From contig CM022300.1 of NCBI GenBank assembly GCA_011799875.1, positions 236,604,807-236,668,806 on the forward strand: a stretch of 64,000 nucleotides of DNA. Reading direction: 5' to 3'. Under the pieces are notes generated by a model. That model was not told the DNA's origin. It worked only from the letters and a program-made list of their open reading frames with translations, and made no database searches. A program made the position numbers and the translations under genes. Positions within the stretch are counted from its first letter, which is position 1; every line of letters starts with the position of its first letter. Origin of the DNA: Thinopyrum elongatum (lineage: Eukaryota; Streptophyta; Magnoliopsida; Poales; Poaceae). Below, in pieces: positions 34,372 to 45,600 of the stretch.

Positions 34372-34889
34372 ATCTCCCCCTTTTTGGTAATTGATGACAA
34401 CATATAGATCAAAGCTTCGACAAATGATAATATAAATGAAGTACATCATCGCATTGAGAAGTATGTGATAAGCAAGAGCTCCCCCTAAATTTGTGCATTA
34501 TTTAAAATTTGCTTTTGAATGCAAATGCACAATCGATTAGGATCATGGGTTACTCTTCCATGTCACATACATCTTGGTGGAGCGCTCAAAATGATAGAAC
34601 ATGAAATATGCACTCATTACCAAGACAAGATGTGAATGATCATATATGAGAGATAGAATATCATCATTCAAGCACAAACATTAAAGTATGATATGATCAA
34701 GCACATGATCATATAAGTATCTCACATACACATAAGTAGAGTATCAACCAAACAAGCAAGCAAATAAAGTAGCAAGAGAGGCAAAAGAAGCAAAACACTT
34801 TCTCTCGAAGCCTATGATCTATACACTTTCTCCCCCTTTGGCAACAAGTTACCAAAAAAACTTGAAAATGCATAGTGCTATGCGGCTCT
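34372..34889 (-). other. E7 3' untranslated segment with two polypurine-like motifs
   Basis: The terminal polypurine tract on the minus strand is AAAAAGGGGGAGAT at 34371-34385, abutting the LTR. A second one, CCAAAGGGGGAGAAAG, lies at about 34826-34841, within 65 bases of the stop of the 712-aa ORF. No ORF with coding character is seen between them. Confidence 0.7.
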
Positions 34890-37028
34890 CTAAGCACGAT
34901 CACTGGGAGCTCCGGAGTGCGAAGGTGGCGTGGAGAGGAGTCCTGCAACGAATGCATCCAAAGAGGTCTGTGGAGCTGGTGGAGTAGCAACTGGAGGGAC
35001 AACAGAGGCTGTAGCTGCTGGTGCTGATGTAGTAGCCCTTGTGTCACTGGCTGGCACAGCGACAGACCTTTGTGCCCTAGGAACTCTCTGAAATGCTTCA
35101 GTGGTAGCTCTCCCTCTTCTCTCTTCAGCTTCATCCTGGAGTTGCTCAACTGCAGTCTGGATCTCTGTGACCTTCAAGTCTAGATCATAAAACTTTGTCT
35201 CGATGATCCTCTCAAGACTCTCTTGATTTTGAGTCAGGGTAGTTAATCCTTTCTCAATTCTGACAGTGGCCTCAAGCAGATAGCTCAACTGACCCTGCTT
35301 GGTCTTGAGGTGAGTAGTTGACGCATCTGGAACTTGTGAAGATTGTGCTGCCTTCTCTGCTTTAGCTTTCTCCCTCTTCTCCTGAGCCTCTACTGAAGTA
35401 GGATGTGTGGCATCCATGACAACTTCATTGTCTTCAAATCCAGGCATCAAGGGAAGGTGCTCCCTGTCCAAGAGATATGTGCCTTTGCCCATCTTGGAGT
35501 TGATGAGCATCTGAATGTGTGGAGCATATCCACATGATCTCTTTTGATCAGCAGCAGTCCTCTTGATTGTCTCTACAATCAATGTCATCACTTTGAACTT
35601 CTCTGGAATGTCAAACATGTGCAGCAAGTTGATGGAATGTCCTCTTATCATCTTGTCATCTCCAGACTTGGGCAACAAAGTGTGCCTGAGGATAGTGTTG
35701 ATTGTGGGAAGTCCAGACAGCAGATAGTACACAGAGCCAAACTTGTGAGTACCCAGGGCAGCATCAGGAATCTCCTTGTACATGTGTGCCATGGAGTTGT
35801 GTCCTTTCCTTGGCTTGGCATACACATCTGTGTCATCCTCTTGCTCTTCAGGGGCATTGATGAGCTTGGCCCACTCAGCAACTGTAGACTGGTACCTAGT
35901 ACCCTCAGTCATCCAAACAATTTTACCATCTGGGTAAAAATGTGCTGTGGAGTAGAACTGCATCACCATCTCATCATTCCACTTGGTGAGTTTCTGGCCA
36001 ACAAATTTGTCAACTCCAGTCAGTCTGAAGCTGTCATGAACTCCTGGGAAATGATTTGCATTGTTGTCAATGTAAGTCCAGTCAACCCATCTCATATCAC
36101 TGACTATGGGCATCTTGTCCAGGAGCACAGTCTCATAGAAATCTTGCTGTTCCTTTGTGTGGAACCTGTAGTCTACAACAGTCCTCCTTCTGGTGGCATA
36201 TGGGTCTGTCTTCCTCCATAGCCTGAGACCTGCATCCTTCCTTAGCTTCATGTTCTCAGCCACAGGATGTGTATCATCATGATCTGGGATCTTGGGCTTC
36301 AATTTTCTAAGCACTTGGGCTTTTTCTTCTTCTTCCACTTCAGGCACTGGGGCCTTGTTCTTCTCAGCAGCTGGTATGTTCCTAGTTGATCTCTTGAGTG
36401 CTGCAGGCTTAGAAGCTTGAGCAGCAGCAGCCTTGGGGGCAGTCTTGGGCTTTGATGGAGCAGCCCCTGACTTGATGTCATCCCCCATCAACTTCTGAGC
36501 TTTGGCAACTGGTGCAGCATCTTCTTCATCCTCATCTGAATCCCTGACCGTGGATGGTCTGCCAATTACTCTGGCCATGGTCTTCTTGACCCTTTCCTTC
36601 CTCTTCTTGCCTTCACCAGCCTCCTTTGGTTCAAGAGAGACCCCAATGGCTTCCTGTGTTGAGGCTCTGGCTTTGGACATTGGGATCCTTCTGGCTGGTT
36701 CCTTCTTCCTCATACCTGGCTTGGTTGAAGCTGTTGTGCCAAACTCTTTCCTGACAACCTTTTTCCTTGAAGTGACTTCCTCATCAGCCACAAAATCTTC
36801 ATCTTCATCTTCTGAATTCCTTTTCCTCCTCTGCCTAGTAGCAGCCTTAGGCAGGTTGCTAGGAGTACTTCTGCTCCCATCATCATAGCTGTTAGAGGGA
36901 CTAGTGCCCTCACTTAAGTTAACCTGTTCCTCAGATCTGTTTTGGCTGTCACTGTTGTCTGACATGGCTGAAAGCTGAAAGCTGACCCTGTGAATAGATA
37001 TAGTTGAGACAGAGTGGATGAGCATCAC
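34890..37028 (-). CDS. E7 extra ORF, 712-aa putative plant transposon protein
   Basis: The frame is uninterrupted. The better start is probably the second in-frame ATG at 36965 (MSDNSDSQNRSEEQ, codon 22). Residues 25-260 are charged and low complexity with several basic clusters (RQRRKRN, KKRKERVKK) that look like nuclear localisation signals. A compact domain spans about 270-530 (VVDYRFHTKEQQDFYETVLL, PIVSDMRWVDWTYIDN). This resembles the family named putative plant transposon protein (Transposase_32) from memory. A probable coiled coil lies at about 575-640, followed by a P/S/T-rich tail. No catalytic residues can be assigned. Its own promoter-like region lies upstream. Confidence 0.8.
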   Translation of the reverse strand: MMLIHSVSTISIHRVSFQLSAMSDNSDSQNRSEEQVNLSEGTSPSNSYDDGSRSTPSNLPKAATRQRRKRNSEDEDEDFVADEEVTSRKKVVRKEFGTTASTKPGMRKKEPARRIPMSKARASTQEAIGVSLEPKEAGEGKKRKERVKKTMARVIGRPSTVRDSDEDEEDAAPVAKAQKLMGDDIKSGAAPSKPKTAPKAAAAQASKPAALKRSTRNIPAAEKNKAPVPEVEEEEKAQVLRKLKPKIPDHDDTHPVAENMKLRKDAGLRLWRKTDPYATRRRTVVDYRFHTKEQQDFYETVLLDKMPIVSDMRWVDWTYIDNNANHFPGVHDSFRLTGVDKFVGQKLTKWNDEMVMQFYSTAHFYPDGKIVWMTEGTRYQSTVAEWAKLINAPEEQEDDTDVYAKPRKGHNSMAHMYKEIPDAALGTHKFGSVYYLLSGLPTINTILRHTLLPKSGDDKMIRGHSINLLHMFDIPEKFKVMTLIVETIKRTAADQKRSCGYAPHIQMLINSKMGKGTYLLDREHLPLMPGFEDNEVVMDATHPTSVEAQEKREKAKAEKAAQSSQVPDASTTHLKTKQGQLSYLLEATVRIEKGLTTLTQNQESLERIIETKFYDLDLKVTEIQTAVEQLQDEAEERRGRATTEAFQRVPRAQRSVAVPASDTRATTSAPAATASVVPPVATPPAPQTSLDAFVAGLLSTPPSHSGAPSDRA

Positions 37029-37089
37029 AAGGTGCAGAGATTTTGCAAAACAAATGAGTCAAAAAACTTAGTTTTAGTTTTCAACAGAA

Positions 37090-37890
37090 GTCATTTCGGA
37101 GCTACCGATTTGTTAAACTCGGTGACACCAAAGCAATATTAGAGTCTAAACTAGTGAAATTGGTCAGACCGAGACACAGTTCAGTGACTTCGAGATTGCT
37201 AGGGTTTCACTGAGAATCGAACTCGGTCACACCGATTTGTAAGTTTCGGACAGACCGAAAATCACAAGTGCAATGGCCTGGGCCAAATCGGTGAGATCGA
37301 TTTCTACAACTCGGTCGGTCCGAGATGAATTCGGCGGAAACCTAACCCTAAGTTTTCGAATCAAAACTAATCTAAAGGAGTTTTTGATTGGATAGAAGTA
37401 TCTCAAACATGGTAAGATTCATGGCATTGACCTAAGTGCAGGAATCAGAGGTAAAGATTGCACAAAGGGGTCGAGTTCATACCCTAACTCGGTGGTGAAC
37501 TCGCTACGACGACAACGACGGCGAAGATTCCATTGACGGCGACGGAGACCAGTGGCAGGAGGTCGCTGGCGACGGAGGAGACGATCCGGAGACCTTGAGT
37601 CGGCAGAGCTGGATAGGCGCGGGTGAAGGGTTTCGGAGAAATTTCCAAAATTCGACCCGTGGGTATATATATCCAGACCCTGTCGGTGTGACCGAGTTGA
37701 GCAACTCGGTGGCACCGAGATGCAGAATCGCAAGCGGTTACTGCAACTTGGTGAGACCGAACTGTTCAAATCGGTTGCACCGAGATTGAAACCTAGATCA
37801 ACTCAATGAACTCGGTATGACCGAAAGGAATGAATCGGTCAGACCGAAATACATCGATAGGTTTTGGAAGTTTAAGTCTATGACGAATCG
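37090..37890 (-). promoter_or_regulatory. E7 internal promoter-like region upstream of the 712-aa ORF
   Basis: A minus-strand TATA box (GGATATATATACCC, 37661-37674) lies about 640 bases before the ORF ATG. Upstream of it (37680-37890) are seven TCGGTNNNACCGA-type palindromes, and downstream (37095-37325) seven or eight more. This repeats the LTR arrangement of array then TATA box. Central triplets here are more varied (GTG, GGC, TGC, ATG, CAG, CAC, ACA) while the arms are kept. Both regions share AACCCTA-type blocks with the LTR. Promoter function is inferred. Confidence 0.65.
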
Positions 37891-38884
37891 GTGGCTCTGA
37901 GTGCTCCTCGCCCAGAGGGTTCAAATCTGACTTGATCAAACTTTGTGATGTAGCATGAATAGAGTTTGAGACGAGAAAAGCATAGATAGCTAGAGGGAGT
38001 ACTTAGGCATTCTTGTCCATCCAATTGGCAAAAGAAAAGACCAAACAATCAAAGCAACAAATGGATGTCCTTGAATGAAGAAAATTATGCATCCAGCATG
38101 CTCACACAATAAGATGGCAAATGAAATATGTGGCAAAGCATGCACACACACTCTAGCATCTATCAAGCAATTGGCGATGACTAGGTCATCTATATATGAG
38201 TATATTGACTTAGGAGTCAAATGAGAACATTTGATCATAGGTCATACTCATCGTTTAAGCACAAGTGGGGTTACCACTTTTACATAAAGCATTGTTGTGT
38301 TCACACCATTAGAGTTGCTTTAGCTCAATTCTTAGAGTAAAGCTCCCCCTAGATGTGATATCCCCCCTAAGAGGGATGAACTAACCTTGGGTTTTGTCGA
38401 TGATGACTTCGTGTAGATGTTGAAGATGTGGATGCTCAATGTTGATGTAGATCATTTGGAGCAATCCTTTGGAGTGAGTTGCACTTTCGATTCCTACACG
38501 CGTTAGTCCCACAAGGAACATGCAAGAGTATCCATAGACATAGAGTGAAGTACACACAAGATGATGTCCATGAAAGCATTAGGTTACCTTGTTCCTTGAC
38601 TTACCAACAAGAGGGTTTGTGACTCCTTGAACTAGTGCAAGATATGGAAGTTGATTGCACTTGTTCTCGCCAATATGAATATGAGTGAAGTATGTTGGCG
38701 GAGTCACCCTCATGAGCTCTCTAGTTCTTCTTCTTCGGGATCCACATCATCTTGATGGGAATCCTTGGGGTTGTAGATGTACTTGATGAAGTAGAACTTG
38801 ACGTAGTCTTGGGAACCCACTTGACCAAGGCCTTTGGAGCTTCTTCAAATGCATCAATCTCCTCTTGAAGCTTGTCCTTGCCTT
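37891..38884 (-). other. E7 non-coding spacer where pol would be expected
   Basis: About 1 kb between the decayed end of gag and the internal promoter region. I see no integrase or reverse transcriptase motif. GGGGGAG-type purine motifs occur on the minus strand near 38340-38375. Confidence 0.65.
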
Positions 38885-40904
38885 TTAGCTTGTGGTCTTG
38901 TGGTGGAAGATCATCTTGAGCTTGTGTCCCCTTGAAGGAAGTAGGATCATACTTCTCTTGTTGAGGAACAAACTTCGTCTTGGGGTATTGATCTTCTTCT
39001 CACTCAACTCCATTGGCATTGAACTTTCGTTCAAAACCAACACCTTGATTCTTCCGGTGCCTCCCTTGCTTGCGTACAATTTCCTCAAATTGCTTACTTC
39101 CAGCAAGGCTCTTGTAAACACCTTTCTCTATAATTCCCTTCAATAAGCTATTTTCTTGCTCAAGTGTAACTTGGCTAAGAGAATCATTAGTGGAATCAAG
39201 AGAACTACTAGAAGCAACAATATTGGATTTAGCATGATTATTGTTACTACTAGAAGAAGAATATTTCTTACTCTTGGTGCTAGATTTTACTTGTGGCATC
39301 TAAGTAGACAAGAGTAAACGCTTGGCAATGTAAGAAGAACTTTTCTTTCGAAGATCATCATTGATAGCTTTTAAGAACCCATGTTCTTGCTCTAGGTTGA
39401 GCTTCTCGAAGCATAGCCTCTCATGAGTCTTTAAAAATTCTCGATGATCTTCTAAAGTAGTTTCATGAGCTAACTTAAGAGTGTTTAGTTCTTTAGTTAG
39501 ACGCTCAATCTCCTTCTTATCATTTTCATTCGTTTCATCTTGATTAGCATGATTAATAGTAGTTTCATCATAGTTTTCATCACTAGCATTGTCAACAAGT
39601 AACTCATCATCACCTAGCAAATCATCTTCATCACTATTGAAATCAATATACTCGGGGTGTGATACCTTGGGGCCTTTAGCCATGAAGCATCTTCCAATTC
39701 CTTCATTTGGTGAGTCAAATATGTCATAGGAGTTGGTTGACACAAGTGCAAGACCGGCAACACCTTCATCTTGAGTATATTCGGAGTCGGAGTGATAACT
39801 TCTCTCGGAGTGGTGGTCGGAGTCAGAACCAGATACCCATTCACCAACATGAGCTTGATGTCTTCGTTTTGTATAGCTCCTTGATGACTTGTCCTTCCTT
39901 TCCGAATCCTTGCTTCTGCGAGAGGTTCTTCGTTCATAATGGTCATCTCTACTCCTTCTCTCTCTTGGAGGTGATTCTTCTCTTCTACTTCTTCTTTTAG
40001 GTGAGTCTTATTTTCTTTTGTATGGGGCCGTACACTCATTGGAGTAGTGTCCGGGTCTTCCACAATTGTAGCAATTTCGTTCACGACTAGAAGATCTTTT
40101 GTCATGGTACGATCTTGATTTGGAACTTCTCTCTTTACTTCTACTCTTGTAGAATTTGTTGAAGTTCTTCACCATTAAGCTCAATTCCTCATTGAAGACT
40201 TGTTTTTCACTTGATGTGGCAGGAGCATCACATGAGGCTTTATAAGCACCACTAGACTTGTTGTGAAGCTCTTCTTTGTCCTTGAGTGACATCTCATGAG
40301 CAACAATTCTTCCAATGACTTCCGTTGGCTTGAGATCTTTGTAATTGGGCATCATTTGGATCAATGTGCACACGGTATCATATTTTCCATCCAAGGCTCT
40401 TAGGATCTTTTTGATGATGAATCTGTCAGTCATCTCTTCACTTCCTAAGCCGGCAATCTCATTAGAGATGAGAGCAAGCCTAGAGTACATTTCAGCGACA
40501 CCTTCACCATCCTTCATTTTGAACTTGTCAAGTTGACTTTGAAGCACATCCAACTTGGATTCCTTGACGGACTCGGTACCTTCGTGCATATCAATCAAAG
40601 TATCCCAAATTTCCTTTGCATTCTCAAGACGGCTGGTTTTGTTGAATTCTTCGGGAAACAATCCATTGAAGAGGATATCGCAAGCTTGAGCGTTGTATTG
40701 CAGCATTTTCAACTCTTCCGCAGTTGCTTCACGATTTGGTTCTCTCCCATCGAAGAATTCACCTTGCAAACCAATACACACAATAGCCCAAACAGCGGGG
40801 TTATGTCCAAGAATATGCATTTTCATCTTATGCTTCCAACTAGCAAAATTAGTACCATCAAAGTAAGGACCTCTACGGTGGTAATTTCCCACGCTAGATG
40901 CCAT
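38885..40904 (-). pseudogene. E7 Gag with CCHC zinc knuckle, two in-frame stops
   Basis: One frame runs from the ATG at 40904 to 39000, broken by a TAA at 40008-40010 and a TAG at 39300-39302; the tail continues in another frame to about 38885. The first 298 residues are a Copia-type (UBN2-like) Gag (GPYFDGTNFASWKHKMKMHI near the N-terminus). The zinc knuckle CYNCGRPGHYSNEC is at 278-291. The later part is acidic, then coiled-coil-like (KEIERLTKELNTLKLAHETT), then serine-rich. This is Gag only; a helper would supply the rest. Confidence 0.9.
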
Positions 40905-40973
40905 ACTCTCCTAGGTTGTGAAACCAAGGCTATGATCACCAAAGTATGGAAATCAAGGCAAAATGGAGACCAA

Positions 40974-40987
40974 AGCTCTAATACCAC
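40974..40987 (-). other. E7 primer binding site (initiator tRNA-Met type)
   Basis: The minus strand reads TGGTATTAGAGC just inside the LTR, one base from the initiator-Met primer site TGGTATCAGAGC. This site is usual for Copia elements. Confidence 0.85.
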
Positions 40988-40988
40988 T

Positions 40989-42602
40989 TGTTGGATCGAA
41001 AGTATGTCTAGAGGGGGGGGGGGGGGTGATTAGGCTACTTCACCAAATAAAAATCTAGCCTTTTCCCAATTTTATGTCTTGGCAGATTTTAGCAACTTAA
41101 CACAAGTCAAGCAATCAACCTACACATGCAATTCTAAGAGTATAGCAGCGGAATGTAAATCATTGCATATGAAGGTAAAGGGGAGGAGTTTGGAGGGGGC
41201 AAACGCAATGTAGACACGGAGATTTTTGGCGTGGTTCTGATAGGTGGTGCTATCGTACGTCCACGTTGATGGAGACTTCAACCCACGAAGGGTAACGGTT
41301 GCGCGAGTCCACAGAGGGCTCCACCCACGAAGGGTCCACGAAGAAGCAACCTTGTCTATCCCACCATGGCCATCGCCCACGAAGGACTTGCCTCACTTGG
41401 GTAGATCTACACGAAGTAGGCGATCTCCTTGCCCTTACAAACTCCTTGGTTCAACTCCACAATCTTGACAGAGGCTCCCAAGTGACACCTAACCAATCTA
41501 GGAGACACCACTCTCCAAAAGGTAATAAATGGTGTGTTGATGATGAACTCCTTGCTCTTGTGTTTCAAATGATAGTCTCCCCAACACTCAACTCTCTCTC
41601 ACAGATTTGGATATGGTGGAAAGATGATTTGAGTGGAAAGCAACTTGGGAAGGTTAGAGATTAAGATTCTTGTGGTTGGATTGGAATGTCTTGGTCTCAA
41701 CACATGATTAGGTGGTTCTCTCTCAGAAAATGAGTAGTGGAAGTGTAGGCACGTTCTGATGGCTCTCTCCCAAATGGAGAAGGGGGTGGAGGGGTATTTA
41801 TAGCCTCCACACAAAATCTAACCGTTACACACAATTTACCAAACTCGGTGGGACCGAATAGTGAAACTCGATGAGACCGACCTGGTTCAAAATGTGAACG
41901 TTAGGCTTTTCGGTGGGACCGACAATACCAACTCGGTGAGACCGATGCGCTAGGGTTAGGGCGAAACCTCATCTCGGTGAGACCGATCACATGAACTCGG
42001 TGGGACCGATCGCTCATTTCGGTGAGACCGAAATGTTACAAAAAGGAAACAGAGAGTTTGCATTGCCAACTCGGTGGGACCGATCGCTCATCTCGGTTAG
42101 ACCGAAGCGTTACGAAGGGAAACAGAGAGTTTGCAATCCCATCTCGGTGAGACCGAGATCCCTATCGGTGAGACCGAACTGATTAGGGTTTCTGGCAATG
42201 GCTATGTCAAGTGAACTCGGTGGCGCCGGATAGATCAAATCGGTGGGGCCAAGTTTGAATTTAGGTTTAGGACATATGTGGAAATGAGAAAGTGGTTGAG
42301 GGCTTTTGGAGCATATTACTAAGCATTTTGAGCAAGCAAGCCATTAAGCAACACCTCATCCCCTTTTAATAGTATTGGCTTTTCCTATGGACTCAATGTG
42401 ATCTTGGATCACTAAAATGAAAATGTAGAGTCTTGAGCTTTTGCCAATATGTGTCCTTAGCATTTTGAGGGGTCCACATCTCTAGTCCATGCCATACCAA
42501 TCATTGAACTTTCTGAAACATTAATCTTGAATGGATATTAGTTCAATGAGCTATATGTTGTTATGAATTACCAAAACCACCCGGGGATTAGTTGCACTTT
42601 CA
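40989..42602 (-). repeat. E7 5' LTR
   Basis: It starts TGTTGGATCGAAAG on the plus strand and ends GTTGCACTTTCA. Length is 1,614 bp. It has a G14 run at 41013-41026, a minus-strand TATA box TATAAATA at 41795-41802 and about 13 TCGGTNNNACCGA-type units at 41842-42255 in U3. Confidence 0.95.
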
Positions 42603-43860
42603 TGGAGGAGGACGGCGGTGGATGGGGTGGCGGACAGAGGAGGCTGGGGTGGAGAGATGTTTTGGCGCCCATGGAGTACGAATGGGGAAATGGAGGGAGA
42701 GAGGTAGGGGGAACCATGTCTTTGGGATGTGCTTGTCTCAAATGCGGGGAAAGTTACAAACTTAGCCCCCATTTAAAATTTCAGACATCACAGCAATATT
42801 GGTCGGTTGGGGATAGGACGGCAATCTCGCATACACCGAATATTTGCCGAGGGAGATTTCGGCCAAGGAGAGTTTGTTTTGGCGCCCACCATGTATGAAT
42901 TGGGGTGAGAGGTGATTTCGGCCGAGGAGACACTGTGTTTTGGCACCCACCGTGTATGAATCCGGTTGAGAGGCGGTTATGTCACGTTTGAGTGAAATTA
43001 CAATCCTGCCCCTATCTACACCTATACAAATCGAGCCGACATGTTTTGCGTGTCAGTGATAGGTAGTAACTTCCATCTCTGTTACGGCCGAGCAGGGACT
43101 GCGTGTTTCGCCGCTTCATTCAAAATTTTGGAGAAAAAACTTGCATGTTTATCGTGCCAACTCAATTCGAGTCCATTTTGTATTCTTTTTTTCAGGCAGG
43201 ATCCATTTTGTATTCGAATAAAATTCTATATACATCATTCATATGTATATATACTTTCAAAAGCACAACACCCTTTATACATAAATATGGTTTGCAAATG
43301 CCATGATCTCATATTCATAAGGCTGAATGCATCTTAATTTGAATTCAAATATTTGAAACCACTTTACGTTGAAATCCAATGTATGCATTCCTCGCTAACT
43401 AGCTCCAATTAATGTGTGTTTCATGCGGGTTTTTTAACTTCTCAAACACGTATAATGTGTTTGACACACGCAACATATAGTGTAGTCCCATTTAGACATG
43501 AATTGCATAAGCCATGCATTGTTTCTAATTCACAAATCTATGGATCACTAATATTGATAAACTAATTAACATTACATATGTCCCCAAATTCAAATGAATA
43601 TGCATGTTTGATAGCCCAATTTACGTTATGATATTATTAATGTCCTGATGTCTGATTTAAATATTTGAATTCCCTTTAATCCAGATATTTCATCTCATAT
43701 AGCTATCACTCACGCCCTTATATCTCTACCTAGACCCGTACGCCTTCACAATATCTTGGGTATGTCTTGTGCTACTTGTATGTTTGATAGCAATCTTTTT
43801 TCTTCGTAACACTCTAATAGTACTCTCTCCCTCGACCTTCACACACACTCTCTCTCTCTG
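42603..43860. other. Host sequence after E7, with a short tandem repeat
   Basis: The first 430 bp are G-rich and contain a unit of about 61 bp repeated twice at 42854-42975 (GATTTCGGCC, TTTTGGC, CCCACC, TGTATGAAT in each), with a third diverged unit near 42655. From 43030 on the sequence is AT-rich with no feature I can support. It continues E6 host DNA interrupted by E7. Confidence 0.6.
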
Positions 43861-44310
43861 AGTATATCTCGCTCCCTGCTATGTCTCTCTAACTATGATT
43901 CTCCCTGTGAAATCTCTTTCTCTCACACAAACACAAACCTCGTCTCCCGGGGTCTCATTTCTCTCTACTATTCCCTGTATGCCGCTCACACACACCATCT
44001 CACTCTAGAGATGTCTTGCACTCCCTATGTCTCAATAGATACGACTCTCCCTCTTAAATATCTATCTCTCACACTCAAACACAAACTCCTTCTCCCAGGG
44101 TCTCATTTCTCTCCACCATTCCCCTATATGCCGCTCACACACACCCTCTCTCCCTAGGGATATCTCGTGTTCCCTATGTCTCTCTAGCTACGACTCTAAC
44201 TGTGAAATGTCTCTCTCTCTCTCAAACACGAACTCCATCTCTCGGGGTCTCATTTCTTTGTAATATTCATTTGTATGTCACTCACACGCACCCTCTCTCT
44301 ATCTCTCTCT
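43861..44310. repeat. Tandem repeat, three units of about 150 bp
   Basis: Units start near 43861, 44011 and 44161. Each contains TCCCTRTGTCTC, CTCAAACACRAACTC-type and GGGTCTCATTTCT blocks, and a CTCACACACACC block. The whole is CT- and CA-rich but the units are longer than a microsatellite. Confidence 0.8.
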
Positions 44311-44715
44311 CTCTCTCTCACACACACACATAACTCACTCTTCTGATCCACTCAACTATTCTCTCCAACGAACGCACTAGCCGATCTTCCTCTAGCTAGC
44401 ATCTCTATCTCTCTATTTCCGTGTTTCTCCATCAACCTTCTTTCTGGGCCGCACTCTTGCTTCCTATCATGCACACACTATATATATATCTGTTTCTCTC
44501 TACATGCACCCTCTCTCTCTATCTCTCTCTCTCTCACGCACACATAACTCACCCTTCTAATCCATTCGACTCTTATCTCTAACACCCACACCAGCCGATC
44601 TCCCTCTAGCTATCATCTCTATCTCTCTATTTCTCTCCATCAACCTTCTTTCTCGGACGCATTCTTGCTTCCAATCACACACACTATATCTGTTTCTCTC
44701 TACATGCATCTATAG
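44311..44715. repeat. Tandem repeat, two units of 214 bp
   Basis: TAACTCAC occurs at 44331 and 44545. Both units continue through AGCCGATCT, CATCTCTATCTCTCTATTT, CATCAACCTTCTTTCT and CTGTTTCTCTCTACATGCA. This follows the 150-bp array directly. Confidence 0.8.
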
Positions 44716-45600
44716 TTCGATCTCTTTTGCACACACATTGTGTCTCGCTCTCTCTACTCGCCATATATGCATGCTCCACCCCACGCCACTCTCTCTTAAA
44801 GACAAAAACACACGCTCCATCATTGGGCCTTCTTCCCTCCACTCTCACACGGATGCATATTATCATATAGATCCATCTCTCCCATCCTGTTGATCTTATG
44901 ACTTATGTCTCCTCTCTTTTTATCTCGATCATGCGCGCGTGCACACACACACACCCCACGTATATATGTATATGTCTCGCACATGCACGTTCAATGTCTC
45001 ATCTCTCTCCATACCTAGTTAATTACCCCCAGACCCCACCCCACATCGAATCTTTCTTTTCTTGTGTGCACATGACTTCCGTCTAGATGGGTCTCTTCTC
45101 TAAAACACACACTCACACTTAACCATCTCCTTTTGGCTACCCCTCTCTCTCCCTCCCTCCCTCTATCCCTGAAACCAATAAGACTATCCCTTCGTTTAAT
45201 TCCTGTCTATATGCACCATCGATAGTAGTTTTCCTCGGTGTCTCTCGAACAAACGTGTTATCTCGATGTCCACTCCTCTCACGCGCACACGCCTTTCTTC
45301 CCTATTTGTGGGTCTCTTCTCTCTCGCACCCCACCCCCTCGTTGGAGGCCTCTGCCATACACATCACCTCTCTATGATGAAGCCACACACACTTAATTAC
45401 TTTCCACGCCGAAGACTCCATTTTGCACACACACACACACTCCCCCTCTCTCTATATCTATCTCTCCCTTCTCTCTTTCACACACATGGTCTCTCTATAC
45501 GACCACACACACACATGCTCTCGGTGGAGTATTTGTTCCTACCACCATTCGTCCAACCTTACTCGTATGATAATCAATCACATTAATTTACTTACAACAT
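44716..45600. repeat. CT/CA-rich low-complexity tract
   Basis: The plus strand remains strongly pyrimidine-rich with many CTCTCT and CACACA runs. Open frames on the plus strand (45266-45586 for example) are composition artefacts rich in H, T, S and P. Confidence 0.75.

Larger units (their letters stand above)
32708..42602 (-). mobile_element. E7: complete Copia-like non-autonomous LTR retrotransposon
   Basis: Both LTRs (32708-34371 and 40989-42602) and the perfect 5-bp duplication TGGAG (32703-32707 and 42603-42607) are present. In minus-strand order: initiator-Met primer site, broken gag with a zinc knuckle, about 1 kb without coding, an internal promoter-like region, a 712-aa ORF, a polypurine-like motif, polypurine tract and 3' LTR. 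Protease, integrase, reverse transcriptase and RNase H are all absent. LTR divergence by hand is about 36 changes in 1.6 kb (about 2.2%), the lowest in the window. Confidence 0.95.

Noticed and set aside
35544..36221. 225-codon plus-strand frame
   Set aside because: It is the antisense shadow of the 712-aa ORF of E7.
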